DNA of 12,806 nucleotides from Treponema sp. (GCA_024691105.1 JAILNY010000126.1:1-12806); one strand, 5' to 3'. Positions 1 to 7,484 are shown, numbered from the stretch's first letter. Notes: generated by a model not told the origin, from the sequence alone. Program-made: numbers and translations.

Positions 1-1445
1 GGGTCAAGAAGGTTTCTTGCAGAAAGCATCAATGTCCAGCATTCCATCTGTGCTGCGTGAGTAAGTGGAACGTGGATAGCCATCTGGTCACCATCAAAGT
101 CGGCGTTAAACGCTTTACAAGCAAGAGGATGAAGCTTAAGAGCTTTTCCTTCTACAAGTACAGGTTCAAATGCCTGAATACCCAAGCGGTGCAATGTAGG
201 CGCACGGTTAAGCATAACAGGATGCTCACGTACAACTTCATCAAGAATTGCAAATACTTCTGGAGCTTCAGATTCTACAACCTGCTTAGCCTTTTTAATA
301 TTGAATGCAACCTGTTTGTCTACAAGCTTTTTCATGATAAATGGCTTGAACAATTCAAGAGCCATCTTTGTAGGAACACCGCACTGCCAGAGCTTAAGTT
401 CTGGTCCAACAACGATTACAGAACGTCCAGAGTAGTCTACACGTTTACCCAAGAGGTTCTGGCGGAAACGTCCCTGCTTACCCTTAATCATATCAGAAAT
501 AGATTTAAGAGGACGGTTAGAAGCGCCTTTTACAACACGCTTTCTCTTTGAGTTATCAAACAATGCGTCAACAGCTTCCTGAAGCATGCGCTTTTCGTTG
601 CGGATAATGATATCCGGTGCCGAAAGAAGCATAAGACGATTCAAGCGGTTGTTACGGTTAATAACACGGCGATACAAATCGTTAAGGTCAGATGTAGCAA
701 AACGTCCACCGTCAAGCTGTACCATAGGACGCAAATCTGGTGGCATAACTGGAATTACATCAAGGATCATCCATGATGCTTTGTTTCCAGATGTACGGAA
801 GTTTTCTACAATCTCAATTCTCTTTAAGAGGCGCTTGTCAGATTTAGCACCTTTTTCAATCATCTTTGCACGGAGCTCTGCTGCAAGTGCATCAAGATCA
901 AGACCTTCAAGCAAAGCCTTAATTGCTTCTGCACCCATTCCGGCAGTAAATGAACCGCCATAGCGTTCCTGTGCTTCAAGATATTCTTCTTCTGTTAAAA
1001 GCTGATTCTTCTTAAGGTCAGTATCACCTGGATCCATTACGATATATTTTTCGTAATACAATACAGAACGAAGAGCTGCAACCTGAAGGTCAAGCAAAAG
1101 ACCCATGCGGCTTGGAACAGAACGGTAATACCAGATGTGACTTACCGGAGCTGCAAGTTCAATGTGACCTGTACGTTCACGGCGAACTTTAAAGTGAGTA
1201 ACTTCAACACCACAGCGGTCACAAATTACACCCTTATAACGGATAGATTTGAATTTACCGCAGTAACATTCCCATTCCTTTGTTGTACCGAAAATGCGCT
1301 CACAGAAAAGACCATCTTTCTCCGGTCTTAAAGTACGATAGTTAATTGTTTCCGGCTTCTTTACTTCACCATAAGACCATGCACGGATGGTGTCTGGCGA
1401 AGCAAGCTTTAATCTGATTGAATCAAAATCCTGAATATCACGCAT
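1..1445 (-). CDS. rpoC: DNA-directed RNA polymerase subunit beta' (N-terminal part, cut by window edge)
   Basis: Largest subunit of RNA polymerase; with beta it forms the active-site cleft that synthesises RNA in the cytoplasm. About 481 N-terminal codons are visible; the rest lies left of base 1. It opens MRDIQDFDSIRLKLASPD, followed by the N-terminal zinc-binding domain with Cys60, Cys62, Cys75 and Cys78. The universal catalytic motif NADFDGDQM starts at residue 447 (bases 81-107); its three aspartates bind the catalytic Mg2+. The start ATG at 1445-1443 has AAGGAG seven bases upstream and overlaps the rpoB stop (ATGCGTGA, 8 nt), so translation is probably coupled to rpoB. The frame is open throughout with no sign of damage. 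Identification is effectively certain; only the C-terminal part is unseen. Confidence 0.98.
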   Translation of the reverse strand, partial: MRDIQDFDSIRLKLASPDTIRAWSYGEVKKPETINYRTLRPEKDGLFCERIFGTTKEWECYCGKFKSIRYKGVICDRCGVEVTHFKVRRERTGHIELAAPVSHIWYYRSVPSRMGLLLDLQVAALRSVLYYEKYIVMDPGDTDLKKNQLLTEEEYLEAQERYGGSFTAGMGAEAIKALLEGLDLDALAAELRAKMIEKGAKSDKRLLKRIEIVENFRTSGNKASWMILDVIPVMPPDLRPMVQLDGGRFATSDLNDLYRRVINRNNRLNRLMLLSAPDIIIRNEKRMLQEAVDALFDNSKRKRVVKGASNRPLKSISDMIKGKQGRFRQNLLGKRVDYSGRSVIVVGPELKLWQCGVPTKMALELFKPFIMKKLVDKQVAFNIKKAKQVVESEAPEVFAILDEVVREHPVMLNRAPTLHRLGIQAFEPVLVEGKALKLHPLACKAFNADFDGDQMAIHVPLTHAAQMECWTLMLSARNLLD

Positions 1446-4400
1446 TTGCATTCTCCTTGTCGAAACCAGTAGCTGCTTTGTCAATCAATTCCTGGTCACG
1501 TTCAGTAAGGGCAATCTGCTTACCTTTATCATCATAAATTGTAAAGTCAAGTGCAAGACCACGAACTTCCTGTACCATAACGTTAAATGCTTCTGGTACA
1601 CCGGCAGTTGTAGACGGATCACCCTTTACAATTGCTTCATATACTTTTGAACGACCTGTCATATCGTCCGACTTGATTGTCATCATTTCCTGGAGAGTAT
1701 TAGCTGCACCGTATGCTTCGAGTGCCCAAACTTCCATTTCTCCGAGACGCTGACCACCAAACTGAGCTTTACCACCAAGAGGCTGCTGTGTAACAAGTGA
1801 GTAAGGACCTGTTGAACGAGCATGCATCTTATCATCAACCAAGTGATGCAACTTAAGGTAGTAAATAACACCAACAAAGATTGGGTTTACAAATGGTTCA
1901 CCAGTACGTCCGTCGCGGACAATCTGTTTACAGTTTTTATTTAATCCGGCTTCTTCAAGCTTCTTACCAATCTGTTCCTGACTAGGAGACTGGAATACAG
2001 GAAGTTCAAAGAACTGGTTCAAGTATTTACCTGCAATACCAAGCTCAGATTCCATGATCTGACCGATGTTCATACGAGAAGGTACACCAAGTGGGTTCAA
2101 ACATACGTCAAGTGGAGTTCCATCTTCAAGGTATGGCATGTCTTCTTCTGGAAGGATGCGGGATACGACACCTTTGTTTCCGTGGCGTCCGGCCATCTTG
2201 TCACCTTCGCGGAGCTTACGCTTATTAGCAATAAGAACTTTTACAACTTCATCAACACCAGGGTTAAGGTCGTCACCTTCGTTGCGGCGCAAGCGCTGAA
2301 CGTCGATTACGACACCTTCAACACCGTGAGGTACTTTAAGTGAACTGTCGCGTACTTCTTTAGCCTTTTCACCAAAGATAGAGTTCAAAAGCTTGAACTC
2401 AGGTGTAGTTTCAGCTTCGCTCTTTGGAGTAACTTTACCAACAAGGATGTCTCCTGAACGAACTTTAGCACCGATACGGATAATACCTTCTGCATCAAGG
2501 TTATCAAGGTTCTTCTCTGCTGTATTTGGAACATCACGAGTAATGCGTTCTGGTCCAAGCTTTGTTTCGCGGATTTCTGTAGAGAATTCTTTGATATGGA
2601 TAGAAGTATACATATCTTCTTTTACAACGCGTTTGCTGATAAGTACGGCGTCTTCGTAGTTGTAACCGTTCCAAGGAACGAATCCTACGAGGAGGTTGCG
2701 TCCAAGAGCAAGTTCTCCGTTGAATGTTGCAGGTCCGTCAGCAAGAACAGAACCCTTTTCAACTTTTTCACCAACAGAAACTGTAGGTCTCTGGTGATAA
2801 CATGTATCCTGGTTTGTACGCTGATACTTGAGCAATGTATATTCATCAAGTTCACCGCGCTTTCCACCTTCTGGTTTAACCTTTACGCATTCACTTGAAA
2901 CGTAAACAACTTCACCAGGGCGTTTAGCCTTAATAAGAACTCCTGAGTCATAAGCACATTTCTTTTCCATACCAGTTCCAACATAAGGTGGTTCCGGGAA
3001 CAAGAGAGGTACTGCCTGGCGCTGCATGTTACAACCCATGAGCGCACGGTTAGCATCGTCGTGCTCAAGGAATGGAATCAAAGCTGCAGATACAGAAATT
3101 ACCTGACGTGGAGAAACGTCCATGTACTGTACGTCCATTGGAGAACGCAATGTATAATCACCGCGGTGGCGAACAGAAATCATATCTGATGCAAACGAAC
3201 CGTCAGCCTTCATACCTTCGGCAATCTGACCAATTGTGTATTTGTCTTCGTCCATTGCAGAAAGATATTCAACTTCCTTAGTTGCCTTTCCGTTCTTTAC
3301 TTTGCGGTAAGGAGCTTCAAGGAATCCGTAATCATTAACGCGTGTGTAAATTGCAAGAGAAACGATCAAACCAATGTTTGGTCCTTCAGGTGTTTCAATA
3401 GGACACATGCGTCCATAGTGTGTATAGTGAATATCGCGGACTTCAAAGCCTGCACGGTCGCGGCTCAAACCACCAGGACCGAGAGCGTTAAGACGTCTCT
3501 TGTGTGTAAGTTCAGCAAGTGGGTTTACCTGATCCATGAACTGTGACAACTGTGAAGAACCAAAGAACTCTTTGATAGAAGCTACGATAGGTTTGATAGA
3601 AATCAAATCCTGTGGCTTCATTGTTTCTGTTTCTTTAAGGCTCATTCTTTCTTTTGCAATACGTTCCATACGTGCAAAAGCAGTCTTGAGCTGGTTTGTC
3701 ATAAGTTCACCAACAGAACGGATACGACGGTTACCAAGGTGGTCGATATCATCAGTCTGTTCTTCGCCGATGTATACTTTGATAAGGAACTTCATTGTCT
3801 GAATGATGTCTTCCTTAACGAGAGTATGATCTTCTACAGGTTCTTTGTAGTCAAATTTTTTGTTGAGCTTATAGCGACCTACACGGCCAAGATCGTATCT
3901 TCTTGGTGAGAAGAATGTAGAGTTAAGATCCTTTTCTGCTGCTTCAACAGTCATCGGTTCACCCGGCATCAATACAGAGTAAACTGCAGAAAGTGCATCT
4001 TCTTTTGTAGGCTCGTCGTTTTCTACGCCTTCTTTAGCAAACTTAATTTCTTCGCGTTCAAAACAGTTAATGATAACCTGTGAGTTAAGCGAAGTATTTT
4101 TTTCGTCTTTGTTGTTTGAATTTTTTCTTGTATCAAACTTGATAACTTCGATGCTCTTTACGCCGTTAGCAATAAGGTCATCAATTTCATGTGGATGAAG
4201 ACGCTTACCAGCTGGATAAAGTTTTTTATCTTCACCGCTTTCTGCATCTTTTACCATTACTGCCTTAGAAAGAACTCTGTCTACAAGACCGTCGCGGCAT
4301 TCGCGGCTGTCAGAAACCTTAGTTGTTTCTGTAAGGTAGAACTGGTTGATGATTTCTTCACGTGTTTCAAATCCGAGCGCACGAAGGAAGATAGTACCTA

Positions 4401-4992
4401 AGATTTTCTTTTTGCGGTCAATCTTTGCATAAATCAAATCTTTTTTCTGGTCAATTTCAAATTCGAGCCATGAACCACGGTAAGGAATGATACGGCTTCC
4501 GAATACGTTTTTCTCGTGATTAAAAATAACACCAGGTGAACGGTGGATCTGAGAAACTACAACGCGTTCAGCACCATTGATAATAAAAGTACCGCGATCT
4601 GTCATGAGCGGAATGTCGCCCATGTATATATCTTTCTGAAGGATGGCACCTGTCTGTAAAAAGTTAAGGTTAATGCGTGCCTTCAAAGGAACTGAATAAG
4701 TAAGTCCCTTCTGTTTACATTCAAATTCAGAAAACTTGATATTTTCTTTATCAAGCTCATAAAACTCATACTCCAATGACATATCACCATTAGGGCTTTC
4801 GATAGGGAAAGTTGAAGTAAATACTTCCTGAAGTCCCTGATCTGCCAATGGTTCACCATTGTCTAATTTTTCTTTCTGAAGAAAATATTCATAAGAAGAA
4901 GTTTGAATATCGATAAGATTAGGCACATCCATAAAGTTCTGGATGTCTTTACCGATATACTTACGGTCAATAGTCCGGCTTTTAGCGAACAT
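1438..4992 (-). CDS. rpoB: DNA-directed RNA polymerase subunit beta
   Basis: Second large RNA polymerase subunit, 1184 aa with the start chosen here. This is near the usual length for bacteria lacking the E. coli insertions. Seen motifs: the rifampicin-cluster segment around residues 476-504 (FFGSSQLSQFMDQ, then THKRR), the invariant ETPEGPNIGLI, YNYEDAVLIS, and DKMAGRHGNKG with Lys932 and Lys940 matching E. coli K1065 and K1073. At the position of E. coli Ser531 the residue is Asn502 (codon 3489-3487), a substitution linked to natural rifampicin resistance in Treponema and Borrelia. The frame stays open 32 codons further upstream (to 5088). I choose the ATG at 4992 because AGGGGG (4997-5002) sits 4 nt before it, and because the upstream Cys/Gly-rich stretch looks like untranslated leader. 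The end overlaps rpoC by 8 nt. Confidence 0.98.
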   Translation of the reverse strand: MFAKSRTIDRKYIGKDIQNFMDVPNLIDIQTSSYEYFLQKEKLDNGEPLADQGLQEVFTSTFPIESPNGDMSLEYEFYELDKENIKFSEFECKQKGLTYSVPLKARINLNFLQTGAILQKDIYMGDIPLMTDRGTFIINGAERVVVSQIHRSPGVIFNHEKNVFGSRIIPYRGSWLEFEIDQKKDLIYAKIDRKKKILGTIFLRALGFETREEIINQFYLTETTKVSDSRECRDGLVDRVLSKAVMVKDAESGEDKKLYPAGKRLHPHEIDDLIANGVKSIEVIKFDTRKNSNNKDEKNTSLNSQVIINCFEREEIKFAKEGVENDEPTKEDALSAVYSVLMPGEPMTVEAAEKDLNSTFFSPRRYDLGRVGRYKLNKKFDYKEPVEDHTLVKEDIIQTMKFLIKVYIGEEQTDDIDHLGNRRIRSVGELMTNQLKTAFARMERIAKERMSLKETETMKPQDLISIKPIVASIKEFFGSSQLSQFMDQVNPLAELTHKRRLNALGPGGLSRDRAGFEVRDIHYTHYGRMCPIETPEGPNIGLIVSLAIYTRVNDYGFLEAPYRKVKNGKATKEVEYLSAMDEDKYTIGQIAEGMKADGSFASDMISVRHRGDYTLRSPMDVQYMDVSPRQVISVSAALIPFLEHDDANRALMGCNMQRQAVPLLFPEPPYVGTGMEKKCAYDSGVLIKAKRPGEVVYVSSECVKVKPEGGKRGELDEYTLLKYQRTNQDTCYHQRPTVSVGEKVEKGSVLADGPATFNGELALGRNLLVGFVPWNGYNYEDAVLISKRVVKEDMYTSIHIKEFSTEIRETKLGPERITRDVPNTAEKNLDNLDAEGIIRIGAKVRSGDILVGKVTPKSEAETTPEFKLLNSIFGEKAKEVRDSSLKVPHGVEGVVIDVQRLRRNEGDDLNPGVDEVVKVLIANKRKLREGDKMAGRHGNKGVVSRILPEEDMPYLEDGTPLDVCLNPLGVPSRMNIGQIMESELGIAGKYLNQFFELPVFQSPSQEQIGKKLEEAGLNKNCKQIVRDGRTGEPFVNPIFVGVIYYLKLHHLVDDKMHARSTGPYSLVTQQPLGGKAQFGGQRLGEMEVWALEAYGAANTLQEMMTIKSDDMTGRSKVYEAIVKGDPSTTAGVPEAFNVMVQEVRGLALDFTIYDDKGKQIALTERDQELIDKAATGFDKENANA

Positions 4993-4996
4993 TTTG

Positions 4997-5002
4997 CCCC
5001 CT
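4997..5002 (-). promoter_or_regulatory. Ribosome binding site that fixes the rpoB start
   Basis: AGGGGG on the minus strand lies 4 nt before the ATG at 4992. No comparable purine-rich site is seen just before the in-frame ATG at 5088, so this site decides between the two starts. The spacing is a little short, so the assignment is likely rather than certain. Confidence 0.7.
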
Positions 5003-5040
5003 GTAAATAAAAAGAAAACACCTTCCGGTCCAAGTCCTTT

Positions 5041-5066
5041 GCTACATGCGGAAACTCCTGCACAGC
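5041..5066 (-). promoter_or_regulatory. Hairpin in the rpoB leader
   Basis: On the minus strand three short pairings nest: GCT with AGC, TGC with GCA, and GGA with TCC around a GTT loop. Bulges of 1 nt separate them on the 5' side, and there is a 3-nt bulge on the 3' side. It lies about 50 nt before the rpoB start. No T-run follows, so it is not a plain terminator. It may be a leader structure or RNA processing site; function is inferred only from position. Confidence 0.4.
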
Positions 5067-5125
5067 ACAAAAAACCGGCCTTATTCAATGTTTTATATAA
5101 AAATTTACTTTCTTAAATAAAACGA

Positions 5126-5163
5126 CTAAAGCAGACTACAGTAAAAACCATAGTCTGCCTTAG
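5126..5163 (-). terminator. Hairpin between rplL and rpoB, candidate attenuator or RNase III site
   Basis: Minus-strand CTAAGGCAGACTA (5163-5151) pairs with TAGTCTGCTTTAG (5138-5126): 13 pairs including one G-U, around a 12-nt loop. It starts about 25 nt after the rplL stop. The downstream sequence is T-rich (TCGTTTTATTT) but not a clean T-run, which fits partial rather than full termination. In E. coli the same gene boundary carries a partial attenuator and an RNase III site that lower rpoBC expression relative to ribosomal protein genes; the parallel here is positional inference. Confidence 0.55.
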
Positions 5164-5187
5164 ATAATTTATGAAATAAGCCTTAAC

Positions 5188-5571
5188 TTATTTCTTTGAA
5201 CACTTACCACCAGCTGCTTCGATTTCTGCAATCCATTTGTCTGCATCAGCTTTAGAAAGTCCTTCTTTAACTGTTGCTGGAGCACCTTCAACGAGAGCTT
5301 TAGCTTCACCAAGTCCGAGGTTAGTAAGAGCTTTAACTGCCTTAATAACACCGATCTTTTTAGCTGCATCAAAGCTGTCAAGAGTTACTGTGAACTCTGT
5401 CTGTTCTTCTTCTGCTGCTGCTCCACCAGCTGCTGCACCAGGAGCTGCTGCTACTGCAACTGCTGCTGTTACACCGAATTTTTCTTCCATTGCTTTTACG
5501 AGTTCTGAAGCCTCGAGTACTGACATAGATGCGATTGCATCAAGAATCTGATCATTTGTGAGAGCTGCCAT
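5188..5571 (-). CDS. rplL: 50S ribosomal protein L7/L12
   Basis: Multicopy stalk protein of the large ribosomal subunit; its C-terminal domain recruits and stimulates translational GTPases. It is 127 aa, the family's normal size. Order seen: N-terminal dimerisation helices (residues 1-33, MAALTNDQILDAI), a flexible Ala/Gly hinge (about 34-57), then the globular C-terminal domain with KKIGVIKAVKALTNLGLGEA (71-90) and VEGAP (94-98). GGAG is 8 nt before the ATG. The C-terminus reads GGKCSKK, whereas many L12 proteins end in a Val/Glu-rich strand such as VEVK; the terminal cysteine is unusual. The gene follows rplJ after a 173-nt structured spacer and is separated from rpoB by a hairpin. L12 is needed in several copies per L10, so the spacer may help raise its translation. 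Confidence 0.98.
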   Translation of the reverse strand: MAALTNDQILDAIASMSVLEASELVKAMEEKFGVTAAVAVAAAPGAAAGGAAAEEEQTEFTVTLDSFDAAKKIGVIKAVKALTNLGLGEAKALVEGAPATVKEGLSKADADKWIAEIEAAGGKCSKK

Positions 5572-5605
5572 ATTGTCTTCTCCATAAATAATAATATGTT
5601 TTCGT

Positions 5606-5755
5606 CTTTAAGGCGGAACTTAAAAAGTCCGTTTTTCTTAAAGCGTTGCAGTAAGTCTTCTCAAGAAAACTTCTGCTATTTGTTACACGGACAGTCGACA
5701 GCTATGAAGCCTGACCGTGCCTGTATACTTTGTAAGCAGAAAAACTATTCTGCTT
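5606..5755 (-). promoter_or_regulatory. Structured rplJ-rplL spacer, four successive hairpins
   Basis: On the minus strand, reading 5' to 3': (1) AAGCAGAA/TTCTGCTT, 5755-5734, 8 bp, spanning the rplJ stop; (2) CACGG-T-CAG/CTG-T-CCGTG, 5719-5686, 8 pairs around a T-T mismatch; (3) GCAGAAGTTTTC/GAAGACTT-A-CTGC, 5676-5648, 12 pairs with one G-U and one bulged A, loop TTGA; (4) CTTTAAG/CTTAAAG enclosing CGGACTT/AAGTTCCG with one bulge, 5643-5606. Together these account for most of the spacer. None is followed by a T-run, so they are not simple terminators. Function is unknown; control of the L12:L10 ratio is the natural guess. Confidence 0.55.
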
Positions 5756-6344
5756 TTGGAGCTTCTGCAGCTGGAGCTGCTTCTGCTGCCGGTGCATCTG
5801 CAGCTGGAGCTTCTGCCTTAGGCGCAGCTGCTGCAGGACCTTCTTTTTCGAGTTTCTCGACATAAGCCTGCAATGTTGCAGCGAGTTTCTGAGCAGGTCC
5901 ATTGATTGCTGACATGAGCATAGCGATAAGCTGTTTCTTGCCAGGAACCTTTGAATAAGCTTCAATTTTTGCTGTGTCGTAAATCTCTTTATTAACGTAT
6001 GCACCTTTAATCTGAAGTGCAGGAACGTCTTTAGCAAAGTCAAAAAGAATTTTTGCTGTTTCGTTAGAATCTTCCTTTGCCATAGCGATAGCTGTAGGAC
6101 CAGAAAGATAATCTTCTACGTTTTCTACGTTCAAATCCTTAAAAGCAATCTTTGCAAAGTTATTCTTGATAACTTTGATTGCAGAATTGCTTGCGCGGAG
6201 TTTGTCACGAAGAGTAGTAATCTGTTCTACTGTAAGACCACGATAGTCAGTAAAGATAAAATCGTTGTATTCACCGAGAGTCTTTTTTGCAGCTTCAATA
6301 GCTTCTGTCTTTGCAGGCTGAATTTTTGTTGCTTTAATTGCCAT
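5745..6344 (-). CDS. rplJ: 50S ribosomal protein L10 with Ala/Pro/Glu-rich tail
   Basis: L10 anchors L7/L12 dimers to the ribosome through its C-terminal helix and forms the base of the stalk with L11. The protein is 199 aa, longer than the usual 165-175. Residues 1 to about 168 look canonical: KTEAIEAAKKTL, the FTDYRGLTVEQIT strand-turn (31-43), LSGPTAIAMAKED (80-92), and the helix QLIAMLMSAINGPAQKLAATL (starting at 138) leading to the L12-binding region ending LEKEGP. Residues 169-199 are a low-complexity tail of Ala, Pro and Glu with Lys, ending APKAE. The start ATG has AAGGAG within the last codons of rplA, and the gap to the rplA stop is 2 nt, so the two genes are probably translationally coupled. 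There is no room for a separate L10-binding leader before this gene. Confidence 0.97.
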   Translation of the reverse strand: MAIKATKIQPAKTEAIEAAKKTLGEYNDFIFTDYRGLTVEQITTLRDKLRASNSAIKVIKNNFAKIAFKDLNVENVEDYLSGPTAIAMAKEDSNETAKILFDFAKDVPALQIKGAYVNKEIYDTAKIEAYSKVPGKKQLIAMLMSAINGPAQKLAATLQAYVEKLEKEGPAAAAPKAEAPAADAPAAEAAPAAEAPKAE

Positions 6345-6346
6345 CT

Positions 6347-7027
6347 TTACTCTCCTTTAGCGAATTCTACCCAAACACCAGGGCCCATTGTTGAACTTAC
6401 AGAAACTGTCTGAACATAGTCAGCTTTAGCATCTACAGGCTTCTTTCTGTTGATTTCAGCAAGAAGAGTGTTGATGTTTTCTGCAACTTTTTCTGCATCC
6501 ATTGAACACTTACCAACTGCAATGTGTACTACACCAGCCTTGTCAGCGCGGTATTCTGTACGACCTTTTTTAAGTTCTGCAATTGCTTTTGTGATATCTG
6601 CAGTTACAGTACCAGTTTTTGGGTTAGGCATAAGACCTTTGCGACCAAGAACCATACCGAGACGACCTACGTCTTTCATCATATCAGGAGTAGCAACTGC
6701 AACATCAAAGTCGAGCCAGCCTCCCTTTACTTTTTCGATGTATTCGTCAGCACCTGCAAATGCAGCACCTGCATCCAATGCTTCTTTAATACGGTCTTCT
6801 TTACAGAAAACCAATACTTTCTTTTCTGCCTTGAACTGGTTAGGGAAAACCAAAGTATCACGAACTGTATCGCTCTTTCCGAGACGGAGAGCAACATGGG
6901 CTTCTACAGTTTCATCAAACTTTGCAATCTTCATGTCCTGAACCATTTTGCAAGCAGCTGTAATATCATATCTCTTTGTTAAGTCGTATTTGGCCGCTGA
7001 TGCGCGATATTTCTTTCCGTGTTTCAT
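6347..7027 (-). CDS. rplA: 50S ribosomal protein L1
   Basis: L1 binds 23S rRNA to form the mobile L1 stalk next to the E site, and in many bacteria represses its own mRNA. It is 226 aa, a normal length. Seen: the basic N-terminus MKHGKKYRASA, the DETVEAHVALRLG strand (38-50), the signature LGMVLGRKGLMPNPKTGTVT, and the second domain-I segment ending SSTMGPGVWVEFAKGE. The segment that usually reads VRGTVVLPHGTGK is here VRDTLVFPNQFKAEK, probably a lineage feature. The ATG directly abuts the rplK stop (TAAATG) and GGAGG lies inside the rplK end, so coupling with rplK is very likely. Candidate L1 target hairpins occur before rplK, which would let L1 regulate both genes. Confidence 0.98.
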   Translation of the reverse strand: MKHGKKYRASAAKYDLTKRYDITAACKMVQDMKIAKFDETVEAHVALRLGKSDTVRDTLVFPNQFKAEKKVLVFCKEDRIKEALDAGAAFAGADEYIEKVKGGWLDFDVAVATPDMMKDVGRLGMVLGRKGLMPNPKTGTVTADITKAIAELKKGRTEYRADKAGVVHIAVGKCSMDAEKVAENINTLLAEINRKKPVDAKADYVQTVSVSSTMGPGVWVEFAKGE

Positions 7028-7459
7028 TTAGGCCTCCACTTCTACGCCCATACTGCGAGCAGTACCTGCGATGATTTTCTTAGCTGCTTCGATATCATTT
7101 GCTGTGATATCAGGCATCTTTGTTTTTGCGATTTCTTCAAGATCTTTCTGCGAGATTTTAGCTACTTTATCGCGAAGTGCATTGCTGGAACCCTTGTCGA
7201 GTTTACAAGCCTTTTTGATAAGAACTGCTGCAGGAGGAGTCTTAAGAATAAATGTGAATGATTTGTCCGAGTAAACTGAAATTACAACAGGAATGATAAG
7301 TCCTTTTTCCATTGACTTAGTTCTGTCGTTGAATTCCTGAACAAATTTTGGAGCTGGAACGCCATGAGGTCCCAAAGCTGGTCCGATTGGAGGAGCAGGT
7401 GTCGCAGATCCTGCAGGGCACTGCAGTTTGATGACAGCTGTTACTTGCTTCTTTGCCAT
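7028..7459 (-). CDS. rplK: 50S ribosomal protein L11
   Basis: L11 binds the GTPase-associated region of 23S rRNA at the stalk base and is involved in factor binding and the stringent response. It is 143 aa, the standard size. The N-terminal domain has the Pro-rich PAPPIGPALGPHGV (21-34, following KLQCPAGSAT); the C-terminal rRNA-binding domain ends with IAGTARSMGVEVEA. The frame is open to 7615, but the start at 7459 (MAKKQVTAVIKLQ) matches the family N-terminus and has AGGAGA eight bases upstream. The extra 52 codons would translate the hairpin-rich leader and are rejected. The usual KLQIPAG reads KLQCPAG here, a minor change. First gene of the L11-L1-L10 translational unit. Confidence 0.98.
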   Translation of the reverse strand: MAKKQVTAVIKLQCPAGSATPAPPIGPALGPHGVPAPKFVQEFNDRTKSMEKGLIIPVVISVYSDKSFTFILKTPPAAVLIKKACKLDKGSSNALRDKVAKISQKDLEEIAKTKMPDITANDIEAAKKIIAGTARSMGVEVEA

Positions 7460-7484
7460 TTTTTTTCTCCTAAATATTGGTGTA

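Noticed and set aside
4993..5088. A 32-residue N-terminal extension of RpoB starting at 5088
   Set aside because: It lacks a good ribosome binding site, is Cys/Gly-rich unlike RpoB N-termini, and overlaps a hairpin. The ATG at 4992 has AGGGGG upstream.
5614..5636. Plus-strand rho-independent terminator (stem followed by TTTTT)
   Set aside because: No plus-strand gene lies upstream. The stem is better read as part of the minus-strand rplJ-rplL spacer.
6450..6941. Long plus-strand open frame opposite rplA
   Set aside because: It is a shadow of the rplA codons, low in complexity (Ser/Ala/Phe), with no family resemblance. The same holds for open frames opposite rpoC, rpoB, rplL, cysE and radA.
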